Of a DNA stretch of 64,000 nucleotides, positions 29,867 to 43,048 are shown piece by piece. Location of the stretch: contig NZ_JAMTCG010000004.1 in assembly GCF_024171725.1 (NCBI RefSeq), forward strand, positions 62,001-126,000, given 5' to 3'. Each line of letters opens with the position of its first letter. The stretch's first letter is position 1. Below the pieces are notes generated by a model, which was not told the origin of the DNA, did no database searches, and saw nothing but the letters and a program-made list of their open reading frames with translations. The translations under genes were made by a program, and so were the position numbers. Source of the stretch: Williamsia serinedens. GTDB taxonomy: Bacteria > Actinomycetota > Actinomycetes > Mycobacteriales > Mycobacteriaceae.

Positions 29867-30594
29867 CGGGCGTCCTCTCGGTCGGTTCGCTCGGCCACGA
29901 CGGTCACCGATCCAGGCGCCACCTCGGTGAACCCGGCGTCCCGGACGGCGACGGTGTCGGTCCCGTCGCGCGACAGCAGGTCCGCCCAGGCGTCGGCGCT
30001 CGGCATGGCCACCGTCAGCGGGCAGCCGGCCTCCCACCACGATCGGGCGTCCGCGACGTCGAACAGACGGACGGCGAGCATCGACCCGTGGCCCACCTGC
30101 GCGGCCAGCTTGCCCAGCGTCATGTCGAGACCCGGGTTGACCCACAGGGTCACCGCCGCACCGGCCGCCGGATCGAGCGGGCCGTCGAGGTCGGTACCGC
30201 CGATCTGCAACCGGTCGATCCGGCGGTCGACGGCACCGACGGGACCCGGCACGATCGCCCGCGCCGCGGCGTCACCCTGCTCGACGGTGAAGCCGCCGAC
30301 CTCCTGCGCCGCCTCCCAGTGCGCTCCCCGTGCCCGACGGCTGATCTTGCGGATCCGCGCGTCGCACCACGCCCGCACGGCGGGTCCCCAGAGACCGTCG
30401 GAGTCCGAGCGTTCGTCGAGGCACAGCAGCACCGCTGCGCGGGCCGCCGCCTCCAGCGTCGCGCGACGCCCGGGCGGGTCGCGCTTCTCGATCCGCACCA
30501 CGATGGGCATCGCCAGGACCTCGGCGGGGTCGTCGGGATCGGGGGCGTCACCGAGACGACCGCTGAGCACCGCGAGGCGCTCGTCGAAACCCAT
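29863..30594 (-). CDS. PTH2-fold peptidyl-tRNA hydrolase-like protein
   Basis: 243 residues. The C-terminal half carries a PTH2-like core: AVTLWVNPGLDMTLGKLAAQVGHGSML with the lysine and GKxAAQ..H pattern of PTH2 enzymes, then VAVRDAGFTEVAPGSVTVVA, the usual last strands. The N-terminal half (about 25-130; PIVVRIEKRDPPGRRATLEAAARAAVLL) may be a degenerate second copy of the same fold. Function as a peptidyl-tRNA hydrolase is predicted, not shown. It lies 12 bases after serB and overlaps the cupin gene. Confidence 0.75.
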   Translation of the reverse strand: MGFDERLAVLSGRLGDAPDPDDPAEVLAMPIVVRIEKRDPPGRRATLEAAARAAVLLCLDERSDSDGLWGPAVRAWCDARIRKISRRARGAHWEAAQEVGGFTVEQGDAAARAIVPGPVGAVDRRIDRLQIGGTDLDGPLDPAAGAAVTLWVNPGLDMTLGKLAAQVGHGSMLAVRLFDVADARSWWEAGCPLTVAMPSADAWADLLSRDGTDTVAVRDAGFTEVAPGSVTVVAERTDREDAR

Positions 30595-30606
30595 CGCGGA
30601 TGGCCG

Positions 30607-33604
<2,998 letters not shown>

Positions 33605-33727
33605 TAGTCCTCCTGCCTGCACGACCGGTGGCCGGTCGCGGTGACGGTGAACGCAGGCGTCGGACTGCCGACGCCGAACGTACTGAACCGATCGTAAACC
33701 CTCGTGCCCCCTGCGGCCGAGCGGGTC

Positions 33728-33743
33728 CTACGACTCGTCGTAG
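33728..33743. promoter_or_regulatory. Palindrome in the ctaD-fecB intergenic region
   Basis: CTACGAC-TC-GTCGTAG has perfect 7-bp arms. It lies about 125 bases upstream of ctaD and 150 upstream of the divergent lipoprotein gene, in a 290-base intergenic stretch that otherwise shows no clear motif. It may be an operator or a small hairpin; the sequence alone does not decide. Confidence 0.35.
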
Positions 33744-33894
33744 CCGATTCTGCCGTGTCACACGCCGCGCACACATCTCCCCGCCGGAACGGCGCGACGA
33801 CGCGCCGCGGCGGACGTCTCCGGCGCCCGCCCCGGTGCTAGGTTGAGCCCGATCACGGGCCTGTCCGGGCCCGGCGACGTGGCGTGCGAGAACG

Positions 33895-34884
33895 GTGGTG
33901 ACGAGGGTGCGGGGACCCGTGCGAGCGGCGGCCGTGGCCGGCGTGGTGACCGCGGCCGTCCTGGGTCTCACCGCCTGCGGCGGCGGTGAAAGCCAGTCCC
34001 CTCCCGGCCCCGGGTCGGTGACGACCACGACGACCGCGATCGGCGGATTCGACCTCGTCACGCCCGAGCGCACGTTCGACCGCGCGTGCGGCGTCCCGTC
34101 CACCCCGGACGCGGGTCAGACGGATGTCGCCCGGATCGCCGTGGCCGATCCGTCACTGCTGGACGCACTGTGCGCGCTGGGGATCCAGTCGAAGGTCGTC
34201 GCGGTGGCCGCGGATCCGGGTCAGATCCCCGTCTATCTCGGACCCACCGTGACCTCACTGCCCACCATCGGTTCCCGCCCCGACGCGCAGCGCGCGGCGG
34301 GCGCCCGCGCGGACGTCGTGCTGGGACGGTCCGCGGCGCAGAACTCGCCCTACGACGCGCGGTCGGTGGTCGTCGACGAGTCGGCGACGTGGCAGGACCA
34401 GTTCCAGGCCGTGGCCGACGCCCTCGGTCGCGGCGAGGAGGGGACACGTCGTCTCGACGTCTTCGCCCAGCAGGCCAAACGGGTCGGACAGCGTGTCGAC
34501 GCCTCCCACAGCCAGGTGGGACTCGTGCGGTTCGGCGCCGACAGCGAGCAGATCGCGGGCACCGCGTCGTTCGCCGGGTCGATCCTGGCCGCGATGGGTG
34601 TGCAACGTCCGCAGTCGCAGCGCTCCCCTGGGTCGGTGACCGTCACCGACAAGAACTTCGACGACGCCGACGCCGACCTCATCTACGTCAGCTTCACGTC
34701 CACCGAGGGCCGTCAGCACGGCACCTCGGTGCTGCGCAGCGACAAGTGGCTCGACCTCGGGGCCGCGGGCGGCAAGCGGGTCTTCGTCGTCGACGACTCT
34801 TACTGGTACGGCCAACGCGGCCTGGCCGCCGCCCCCGTCGTCCTCGACGACGTCCAGCGGTCGCTCAACGGGTACTCGAGCTGA
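33895..34884 (+). CDS. fecB: FecB-like iron-siderophore substrate-binding lipoprotein (Rv3044-like)
   Basis: 329 residues. Signal peptide with lipobox GLTAC, lipidated cysteine at about 28, then a serine/threonine/glycine linker and a periplasmic-binding fold of the siderophore type (VARIAVADPSLLDALCALGIQSKVVAVA, RADVVLGRSAA, VGLVRFGADSEQI, VFVVDDSYWYG). Rv3044 sits at the same spot beside ctaD in M. tuberculosis. No permease gene is adjacent. Starts with GTG 33895 or the next GTG. A half-site resembling an IdeR box (TAGGTTGAGC) lies 50 bases upstream, too weak to claim. Confidence 0.85.
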   Translation: MVTRVRGPVRAAAVAGVVTAAVLGLTACGGGESQSPPGPGSVTTTTTAIGGFDLVTPERTFDRACGVPSTPDAGQTDVARIAVADPSLLDALCALGIQSKVVAVAADPGQIPVYLGPTVTSLPTIGSRPDAQRAAGARADVVLGRSAAQNSPYDARSVVVDESATWQDQFQAVADALGRGEEGTRRLDVFAQQAKRVGQRVDASHSQVGLVRFGADSEQIAGTASFAGSILAAMGVQRPQSQRSPGSVTVTDKNFDDADADLIYVSFTSTEGRQHGTSVLRSDKWLDLGAAGGKRVFVVDDSYWYGQRGLAAAPVVLDDVQRSLNGYSS

Positions 34885-34908
34885 CGCTGCCGCTCCGGTT
34901 ACAGGGTC

Positions 34909-34972
34909 AACGCTCCGCATAATCGGGGACGCTCCGGATACATCCGGAGCGTCCTCGAACATGTGGAGCGTC
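34909..34972. repeat. Modular compound inverted repeat after fecB
   Basis: Two 31-base arms (34909-34939, 34942-34972) around a 2-base loop pair at 25 of 31 positions; the inner 13 bp (GGACGCTCCGGAT) are perfect. Each arm holds two copies of an ACGCTCC module about 19 bases apart. It lies 25 bases past the fecB stop and could serve as its terminator. Confidence 0.85.
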
Positions 34973-35087
34973 TCGCCAGTCGGCCGAGTCCGAGGGCACA
35001 CGACCGCTGACCTGCGGTGGACGATCGTAAAAACCCCGGCTGGGCGCAACCATCAGCGGCGACGCATGCGCGGATCACGATGTCCGC

Positions 35088-35579
35088 ATGACCGTCACCG
35101 ACGAACTCCTGAAGAACAACGCCGACTACGCCGCCGGGTTCTCCGGACCCCTCCCCCTCCCGCCCAGCAAGCACGTCGCGGTCGTCGCGTGCATGGACGC
35201 CCGACTCGACGTCTATCGCATCCTGGGCCTGAACGAGGGTGAGGCCCACGTCATCCGCAACGCCGGGGGTGTCGTCACCGACGACGAGATCCGGTCGCTC
35301 GCCATCAGCCAGCGCCTGCTCGGGACCACCGAGATCATCCTCATCCACCACACCGACTGCGGGATGCTCACCTTCACCGACGACGACTTCAAGCGCGGCA
35401 TCCAGGACGAGATCGGCGTGAAGCCCCCGTGGTCGGCCGAGTCCTTCCCCGACCTCGACGAGGACGTCAGGCAGTCGTTGGCCCGCATCGAGAACAGCCC
35501 GTTCGTCACGAAGACGACCTCGCTGCGCGGCTTCGTCTTCGACGTCGCCACCGGCAAGCTGAACGAGGTCACCCGCTGA
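35088..35579 (+). CDS. canA: Beta-class carbonic anhydrase (Rv1284/CanA type)
   Basis: 163-residue zinc enzyme that interconverts CO2 and bicarbonate. Zinc ligands are C35 (VACMDARLD, with the Asp37/Arg39 dyad), H88 and C91 (IHHTDCGML). The protein matches the short, tuberculosis Rv1284-like class nearly throughout, including the C-terminal GFVFDVATGKLNEVT. In M. tuberculosis Rv1284 is elsewhere, so this is a different location. Its stop overlaps a possible CTG start of the following small exported protein. Confidence 0.93.
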   Translation: MTVTDELLKNNADYAAGFSGPLPLPPSKHVAVVACMDARLDVYRILGLNEGEAHVIRNAGGVVTDDEIRSLAISQRLLGTTEIILIHHTDCGMLTFTDDDFKRGIQDEIGVKPPWSAESFPDLDEDVRQSLARIENSPFVTKTTSLRGFVFDVATGKLNEVTR

Positions 35580-36034
35580 GGCTCCGCCTCCTGGTGGCCG
35601 CCGCGGGCACCGCGGCGTTCGCGGCCTGGCTCGGTGCCGCGGCCGCCTCCGCCGACCCACTCGGGCCGGATCCCGCGCAGCCGCCCAACGGGATCGGCGC
35701 CGGTCCGGTGATCACACCGCCGGCGTCGCCTGTGCAGGTCCCTCGTCCCGTCGTCGCGTCGGACGGCGGTCGGACGACCGTGACCGCCCACCCATACCTG
35801 TCGCGCTGGATCCACGAGCTGATCGTCACGCCACCGGACACCGCGGTCGAGGTGCGCGGCGCGGTCCGCGCAAAGCTCCCGGGCGTGGGTGGGCCGATGC
35901 TGGACCTGTTCGGGCACTGTCTTTTCGGCGACTCGTTCGCGACACAGACCACCCGGACCCGATCGCTACCGCCGGTCGACGTGGCGACACCCGCGCTGAG
36001 CGTGGTGATCGAGCCCGTCCTGCAACAGCACTGA
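35576..36034 (+). CDS. Small exported protein of unknown function
   Basis: About 150 residues with an alanine-rich signal peptide (cleavage after AAASA, about residue 26) and a mature part rich in proline and glycine with two cysteines or fewer (DLFGHCLFGD). No family recognised. In-frame ATG is absent; the first GTG (35594) would remove the two arginines expected in a signal peptide, whereas CTG 35576 gives MRLRLLVAAAG and overlaps the canA stop (CTGA). I therefore give the CTG as start, with GTG 35594 as the conservative alternative. Coupled to canA by position. Confidence 0.6.
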   Translation: MRLRLLVAAAGTAAFAAWLGAAAASADPLGPDPAQPPNGIGAGPVITPPASPVQVPRPVVASDGGRTTVTAHPYLSRWIHELIVTPPDTAVEVRGAVRAKLPGVGGPMLDLFGHCLFGDSFATQTTRTRSLPPVDVATPALSVVIEPVLQQH

Positions 36035-36040
36035 CGCCCG

Positions 36041-36478
36041 TCAGTCCCCCAGGATCGCCTCCATCGCCGCGGCGAACTCCGCGCGACCGCGCTCGTCGAG
36101 TCGGTCCAGGAGATGAGCACGGATCGACTCGGCATGCGCGGGGCGCGCCGGCACGAGTGCGTCGCGACCCGCGTCCGTGATCTCCACCATCACGGTCGAT
36201 GCATCGACGGCATTGCGCGACACCAGGTCCCGCTTCTGCATGCGGGTGATCTGATGCGACAACCGACTCTTGTCCCATCGCATCGACGTCGCGAGTTCCT
36301 GCTGTCGGAGCCGCCCGTCTCCCAGGTCGACCAGGCGGGTCAGCACGCCGAATTCGGGGCCGGTCAACCCGGACGCAGCGAGGATGTCTCGTTCGACCGC
36401 CGCCGACACCGACTCCCCCATGCGCTTGAACGCGTGCCAGATCGCGACCTCGTCGGGTTCGAGAACATCGTCGGACAC
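36041..36478 (-). CDS. MarR family transcriptional regulator
   Basis: 145-residue winged-helix repressor: LTGPEFGVLTRLVDLG, the recognition region LRQQELATSMRWDKSRLSHQITRMQKR (about 56-82) and the wing DLVSRNAVDASTVMVEITDAG. It is divergent from an SDR gene, 65 bases between starts, and that gap holds two copies of GTTGNCATGNCAAC. MarR proteins typically repress themselves and their divergent neighbour until a ligand binds, so the SDR may act on the ligand. Ligand unknown. Confidence 0.87.
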   Translation of the reverse strand: MSDDVLEPDEVAIWHAFKRMGESVSAAVERDILAASGLTGPEFGVLTRLVDLGDGRLRQQELATSMRWDKSRLSHQITRMQKRDLVSRNAVDASTVMVEITDAGRDALVPARPAHAESIRAHLLDRLDERGRAEFAAAMEAILGD

Positions 36479-36504
36479 AGCAGCAGCGTAGGGCGTCTAT
36501 GACG

Positions 36505-36550
36505 GGTTGTCATGTCAACCATGCAGCACTAGCGTGGTTGACATGACAAC
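36505..36550. promoter_or_regulatory. Paired MarR operators between marR-like and SDR genes
   Basis: GGTTGTCATGTCAACC (36505-36520) and GGTTGACATGACAAC (36536-36550) are each near-palindromes and exact inverted copies of one another. Centres are 31 bp apart, about three helical turns, placing both on one DNA face. The second copy contains the SDR start codon. Confidence 0.7.
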
Positions 36551-37283
36551 TCTCCTTCCGGACGCCGCCATCGTCACCGGCGCATCCCGATCGATCGGCC
36601 GGGCGATCGCCGAACGACTGGCCCGCGACGGGCGGCCCGTCGTGGTCGGATACGCACACCGCGCCGACGAGGCCGCAGTGACGGTCCGAGCGATCGCCGA
36701 GTTCGGCGGGCGAGCCGTCGCCGTAGGCGGTGATGTCGCCGACGGCGACACCGCGGCGCGTCTCTTCGATGCGGCCGACGCCGAGTTCGGCGGTGCGGCG
36801 GTGCTCGTCGCGAACGCGGGGGTCAGCGTTCTCGGACCGATCGCGACGTATGACGACGACGCCTACGACCGCGTGTTCGACGCCAGTGCCCGCGGCACGT
36901 TCCGCTGCCTGCGTGCCGCCGCCGCCAGGCTCGCAGACCACGGCAGGGTCGTCACGGTGTCGAGCACAGCCGTCGCCACCGCGACACCCGGCATGGGCGT
37001 CTATCTGGCGGCGAAGGCCGCGGTGGAGACCATGACCCGCGTCGCAGCGAAGGAACTCGCCCCGCGCGGGATCACCGTCAACGCCGTCGCGCCCGGGTTG
37101 GTCCGGTCGGAGATGTTCGCGGACGGTAAGACGGCCGAAGAGCTCGCCGCCATCGCGAGGTCTGCTCCCCGAACCCGTCTCGGCGAGATCACCGAGATCG
37201 CCGACGCCGTCTCCCTCCTGACCGCACCAGACGCGAGCTGGATCAGCGGCCAGGTCATCCGTGTGAACGGCGGTGTCGCCTGA
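36543..37283 (+). CDS. SDR family oxidoreductase
   Basis: 246-residue classical short-chain dehydrogenase: cofactor motif VTGASRSIGRAIA (about 10-22), VANAGVS, catalytic serine in VVTVSSTAVA, YLAAK for the YXXXK pair, and NAVAPGLVRSEMF. An arginine in GASRSIGR suggests NADPH preference. Substrate unknown; control by the divergent MarR protein is likely because the ATG lies in an operator copy. Followed by a strong bidirectional terminator. Confidence 0.87.
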   Translation: MTTLLPDAAIVTGASRSIGRAIAERLARDGRPVVVGYAHRADEAAVTVRAIAEFGGRAVAVGGDVADGDTAARLFDAADAEFGGAAVLVANAGVSVLGPIATYDDDAYDRVFDASARGTFRCLRAAAARLADHGRVVTVSSTAVATATPGMGVYLAAKAAVETMTRVAAKELAPRGITVNAVAPGLVRSEMFADGKTAEELAAIARSAPRTRLGEITEIADAVSLLTAPDASWISGQVIRVNGGVA

Positions 37284-37288
37284 GACGA

Positions 37289-37322
37289 CGAAATGCCCCG
37301 ACCGTTCGGTCGGGGCATTTCG
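37289..37322. terminator. Bidirectional terminator between SDR and nrdF
   Basis: Perfect 16-bp stem, CGAAATGCCCCGACCG (37289-37304) with its complement (37307-37322) and a two-base loop. AT-rich base of stem gives A and T runs on both strands. It begins 6 bases after the SDR stop and ends 24 bases from the nrdF stop. Confidence 0.9.
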
Positions 37323-37345
37323 CGTTGTGGCTCAGATGAACTGGT

Positions 37346-40586
<3,241 letters not shown>

Positions 40587-40646
40587 GAGAACTCCTGCTC
40601 GACGGGTGCTGGGGAGAGAGGAACAGACGGGTGGCGGGGCGGGCGC

Positions 40647-41123
40647 TCAGGCGCCGGCCGGGACCAGGTCGATCTGGTCCGGATCGCTGACGGCGCGACT
40701 GCGACCGAACTCGGCCAGGCCGTCGCGCACACGCTCGACGTCGTGGGCGGTGCCCATCAACTCGAAGCGGTAGAGGTAGGGGACGCGACACTTGCGCGAC
40801 ACGATGTCCCCGGCGAGGCAGAACTCCTCACCGAAGTTGGTGTTCCCGGCGCCGACGACGCCGCGGATCAGCGAGCGGTTGCCCGGATAGTTCAGGAACG
40901 TGATGACCTGCTTGGGCACGTACCCCGACCGCTCCCCTGTCGCCTTGCCGCCCCCGTAGGTGGGGAGGATCAGGACGAAGGGCTCGTCGACGACGAACGT
41001 CTCCGGGTGGTGGAGCGGGATGCGCACCGCCCGCAGGCCTGTCTTCTCGACGAATCGGTGGGTGTTCTCCGACACCGACGAGAAGTAGACGACCAGCGGC
41101 GCCGACGAGGGGGTCTCGGTCAC
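40647..41123 (-). CDS. nrdI: Ribonucleotide reductase-associated flavodoxin NrdI
   Basis: 158 residues. Flavodoxin-like protein that delivers the oxidant for assembling the Mn2-tyrosyl radical of Nrd[20 protein letters not shown] binds FMN phosphate; [13 protein letters not shown] and [17 protein letters not shown] are typical NrdI loops. GTG 41123 has GGAGG six bases upstream; the longer frame adds unrelated sequence over nrdH. It is 58 bases after nrdH and 60 before nrdE. Confidence 0.95.
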   Translation of the reverse strand: MTETPSSAPLVVYFSSVSENTHRFVEKTGLRAVRIPLHHPETFVVDEPFVLILPTYGGGKATGERSGYVPKQVITFLNYPGNRSLIRGVVGAGNTNFGEEFCLAGDIVSRKCRVPYLYRFELMGTAHDVERVRDGLAEFGRSRAVSDPDQIDLVPAGA

Positions 41124-41181
41124 GGTGGACCTCCCTGTCTGACTACCGGTGGACGAAACGGATGGGGCGGGACGCGAGGCG

Positions 41182-41415
41182 TCAGGCAGCGGCGGTCGCG
41201 AGCGCCTTGATGCGGTCGGGACGGAAGCCCGACCAGTGCTCGTCGCCGACGACCACGACGGGCGCCTGCAGGTAGCCGAGCGCCATGACGTAGTCCCGCG
41301 CGTCGGAGTCCTCGGTGATGTCGACGACGTCGTACTCCAGACCCTGCTTGTCCAGCGCCTTGTAGGTCGCGTTGCACTGGACGCAGGCCGGCTTGGTGTA
41401 GACGGTGATCGCCAT
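41182..41415 (-). CDS. nrdH: Glutaredoxin-like NrdH redoxin
   Basis: 77-residue electron donor for NrdE. Redox motif CVQC at residues 11-14 ([16 protein letters not shown]), and the NrdH signature [12 protein letters not shown] near the C-terminus. First gene of the nrdHIEF operon. An NrdR-type box lies 107-122 bases upstream. Confidence 0.96.
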   Translation of the reverse strand: MAITVYTKPACVQCNATYKALDKQGLEYDVVDITEDSDARDYVMALGYLQAPVVVVGDEHWSGFRPDRIKALATAAA

Positions 41416-41521
41416 GGGAACTCCTCGGGTGACGCGAGCGGTGGACGCGAGAGCGGGCCGTCGGGACGGCCTCGAGGACCGGTTCCTGACGTGGTTCTCG
41501 GGGGCCTCACCGGCGTCCCGA

Positions 41522-41537
41522 TCACTACACCTAGTGT
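41522..41537 (-). promoter_or_regulatory. NrdR box upstream of nrdH
   Basis: Read on the minus strand: ACACTAGGTGTAGTGA, matching the NrdR consensus acaCwAtATaTwGtgt at most positions, with arms CACTA/TAGTG. A second palindrome, CGAATG-A-CATTCG, lies 30 bases further upstream (41567-41579). NrdR is encoded elsewhere. Confidence 0.7.
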
Positions 41538-41705
41538 CTCACATCCGTCCCCGACACAACAGCTTGCGAATGACATTCGTGAAAGTCGCAGGTCGCGCGC
41601 GGCCGCGTCGCGATCCGTCGGCGTGTCGCGCGTCACAAACGCCGACGCCGACCCCGGGACGGATCACATCCGTGGCATTCCCGGGGTCGGCGCGCAGTAG
41701 ATCGG

Positions 41706-42266
41706 TCAGGCGGCGACGGCGGCGGCGAGCGCGGTGATCGCGGCGCGGACGCGGTCGGTCACTTCGGACACCTCCGCGACGGGCGCGTCGCCGAGGCTCG
41801 CCGCCGCGATCGGCACCGCGGCCTCCTCGACGACCACGCCGCCGGCGACGCCGACCGACCGCTGGGTGTCGTCGATGGCCCACTTGCCGCCGTACCGACC
41901 GGCGGATGCGCCGATGACGGCGACCGGCTTGCCCTTCAGCGCCCCGGCGCCGTAGGGACGCGACGTCCAGTCGATCGCGTTCTTGACCACCGCAGGCATG
42001 GTGCCGTTGTACTCGGGCGTCACGATGAGGACGGCGTCGGCGGCGTCGATCTCGGCGCGCAGACGTGCCGCGGCGGGGTCGAGCGGCTCGCTGTCGATGT
42101 CCTCGTCGTAGAACGGGACGGCCCGCAGGTCCTCGACGATCCGCACGGTCGCACCCGCGGGTGCGTGTTCGGCGGCGACCTGCGCCACCTGGCGGTTGAC
42201 CGATCCCGAGCGGAGGCTGCCGACGAGGACGGCGATGTCGGCGGGGCGCTGCTGCGTCGATGTCAT
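41706..42266 (-). CDS. NADPH-dependent FMN reductase (Rv3054c-like)
   Basis: 186-residue flavoprotein: VLVGSLRSGSVNRQVAQ for FMN phosphate, VTPEYNGTMPAVVKNAIDWTSRP and KPVAVIGASAGRYGG typical of the ArsH/azoreductase-like family. Likely a quinone or flavin reductase. It lies between nrdH and a divergent TetR gene, as Rv3054c/Rv3055 do. The divergent gap contains a perfect palindrome that may be the TetR operator. Start ATG 42266. Confidence 0.88.
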   Translation of the reverse strand: MTSTQQRPADIAVLVGSLRSGSVNRQVAQVAAEHAPAGATVRIVEDLRAVPFYDEDIDSEPLDPAAARLRAEIDAADAVLIVTPEYNGTMPAVVKNAIDWTSRPYGAGALKGKPVAVIGASAGRYGGKWAIDDTQRSVGVAGGVVVEEAAVPIAAASLGDAPVAEVSEVTDRVRAAITALAAAVAA

Positions 42267-42327
42267 GGTTTCCTCACTTCGGAGCACGGGCGGTGCCACC
42301 GGACGCGGCACCCGACGCCGATGCAAA

Positions 42328-42341
42328 CGGACCCGGGTCCG
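42328..42341. promoter_or_regulatory. Perfect 14-bp palindrome, candidate TetR operator
   Basis: CGGACCCGGGTCCG lies between the flavin reductase start (62 bases away) and the tetR-like start (54 bases away). Position and symmetry fit a shared operator for the divergent pair. Confidence 0.5.
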
Positions 42342-42394
42342 AAACCATTCCGCGGGATGACGGCACGTCCCCGACCTCGCGCTACGCTCGCCAC

Positions 42395-43039
42395 GTGACC
42401 ACCGACCTGCCGCTGCCCGGCGACGCCCGGACCGCGTGCTCCTCGCGCGCGGAGCTGCCCGTCGTCGACGACGTCGAGTCCGTCCGGGCCGACGCGGTGC
42501 GCAACCGGTCGATGCTCCTCACGGCGGCGCAGCGCCTCGTCGAACAACACGGGGCCTCGGCGGTGACGATGGACGAGGTCGCGCGGGCCGCCGGCGTCGG
42601 CAAGGGAACCGTCTTCCGACGCTTCGGCACCCGCGCCGGGCTCATGCGCTCGCTGCTCGACCATTCCGAGACCGAGATGCAGCGGGCCTTCCTCAGCGGG
42701 CCTCCCCCGCTCGGTCCCGGCGCCCCCGCACGCGAGCGACTGGTCGCCTACGGACGCGCCCGGCTGGCGATGGTGTGCGCACACCTCGACATCCTCACCG
42801 AGGCCGACGAGGCCGCCGGTCCGCTGCGCCTCGACCACCCGGCACGTCGCGTCTCGGCGATCCATGTGCAGTCACTGCTGGTCGAACTGGGGTTCACCGC
42901 CCCGGCCGTCGCCGTCCGCGAGGCGGTCATGGCGCCGCTCGAGCCCGCCGTCGTCGGCTTCCTGCTCCACCGCGAGGGGATGACGCTCGAGGAGATGGGC
43001 GACCACTTCGAGGAGTTCGCGCGCTCCCTCTACCCCTGA
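42395..43039 (+). CDS. TetR family transcriptional regulator (Rv3055-like)
   Basis: 214 residues. An N-terminal extension of about 30 residues precedes the helix-turn-helix (about 38-85): LLTAAQRLVEQHGASAVTMDEVARAAGVGKGTVFRRFGTRAGLM. The ligand domain has a conserved RARLAMVCAHLDILTEADEA. GTG 42395 chosen as it starts the natural frame; ATG 42503 (MLLTAAQ) would cut into the domain. It probably controls the divergent flavin reductase and itself. Confidence 0.85.
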   Translation: MTTDLPLPGDARTACSSRAELPVVDDVESVRADAVRNRSMLLTAAQRLVEQHGASAVTMDEVARAAGVGKGTVFRRFGTRAGLMRSLLDHSETEMQRAFLSGPPPLGPGAPARERLVAYGRARLAMVCAHLDILTEADEAAGPLRLDHPARRVSAIHVQSLLVELGFTAPAVAVREAVMAPLEPAVVGFLLHREGMTLEEMGDHFEEFARSLYP

Positions 43040-43048
43040 CGGACGCGC

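Noticed and set aside
33838-33848. IdeR-box-like sequence before fecB
   Set aside because: Only the left half (TAGGTTGAGC) resembles the consensus; the right half does not match.
35429-35575. Upstream extension of the small exported protein
   Set aside because: It lies inside canA in another frame and gives an arginine-rich non-signal sequence.
41567-41579. Second NrdR box
   Set aside because: CGAATGACATTCG is symmetric but lacks the ACAC/GTGT ends of NrdR sites; kept only as an unassigned dyad.
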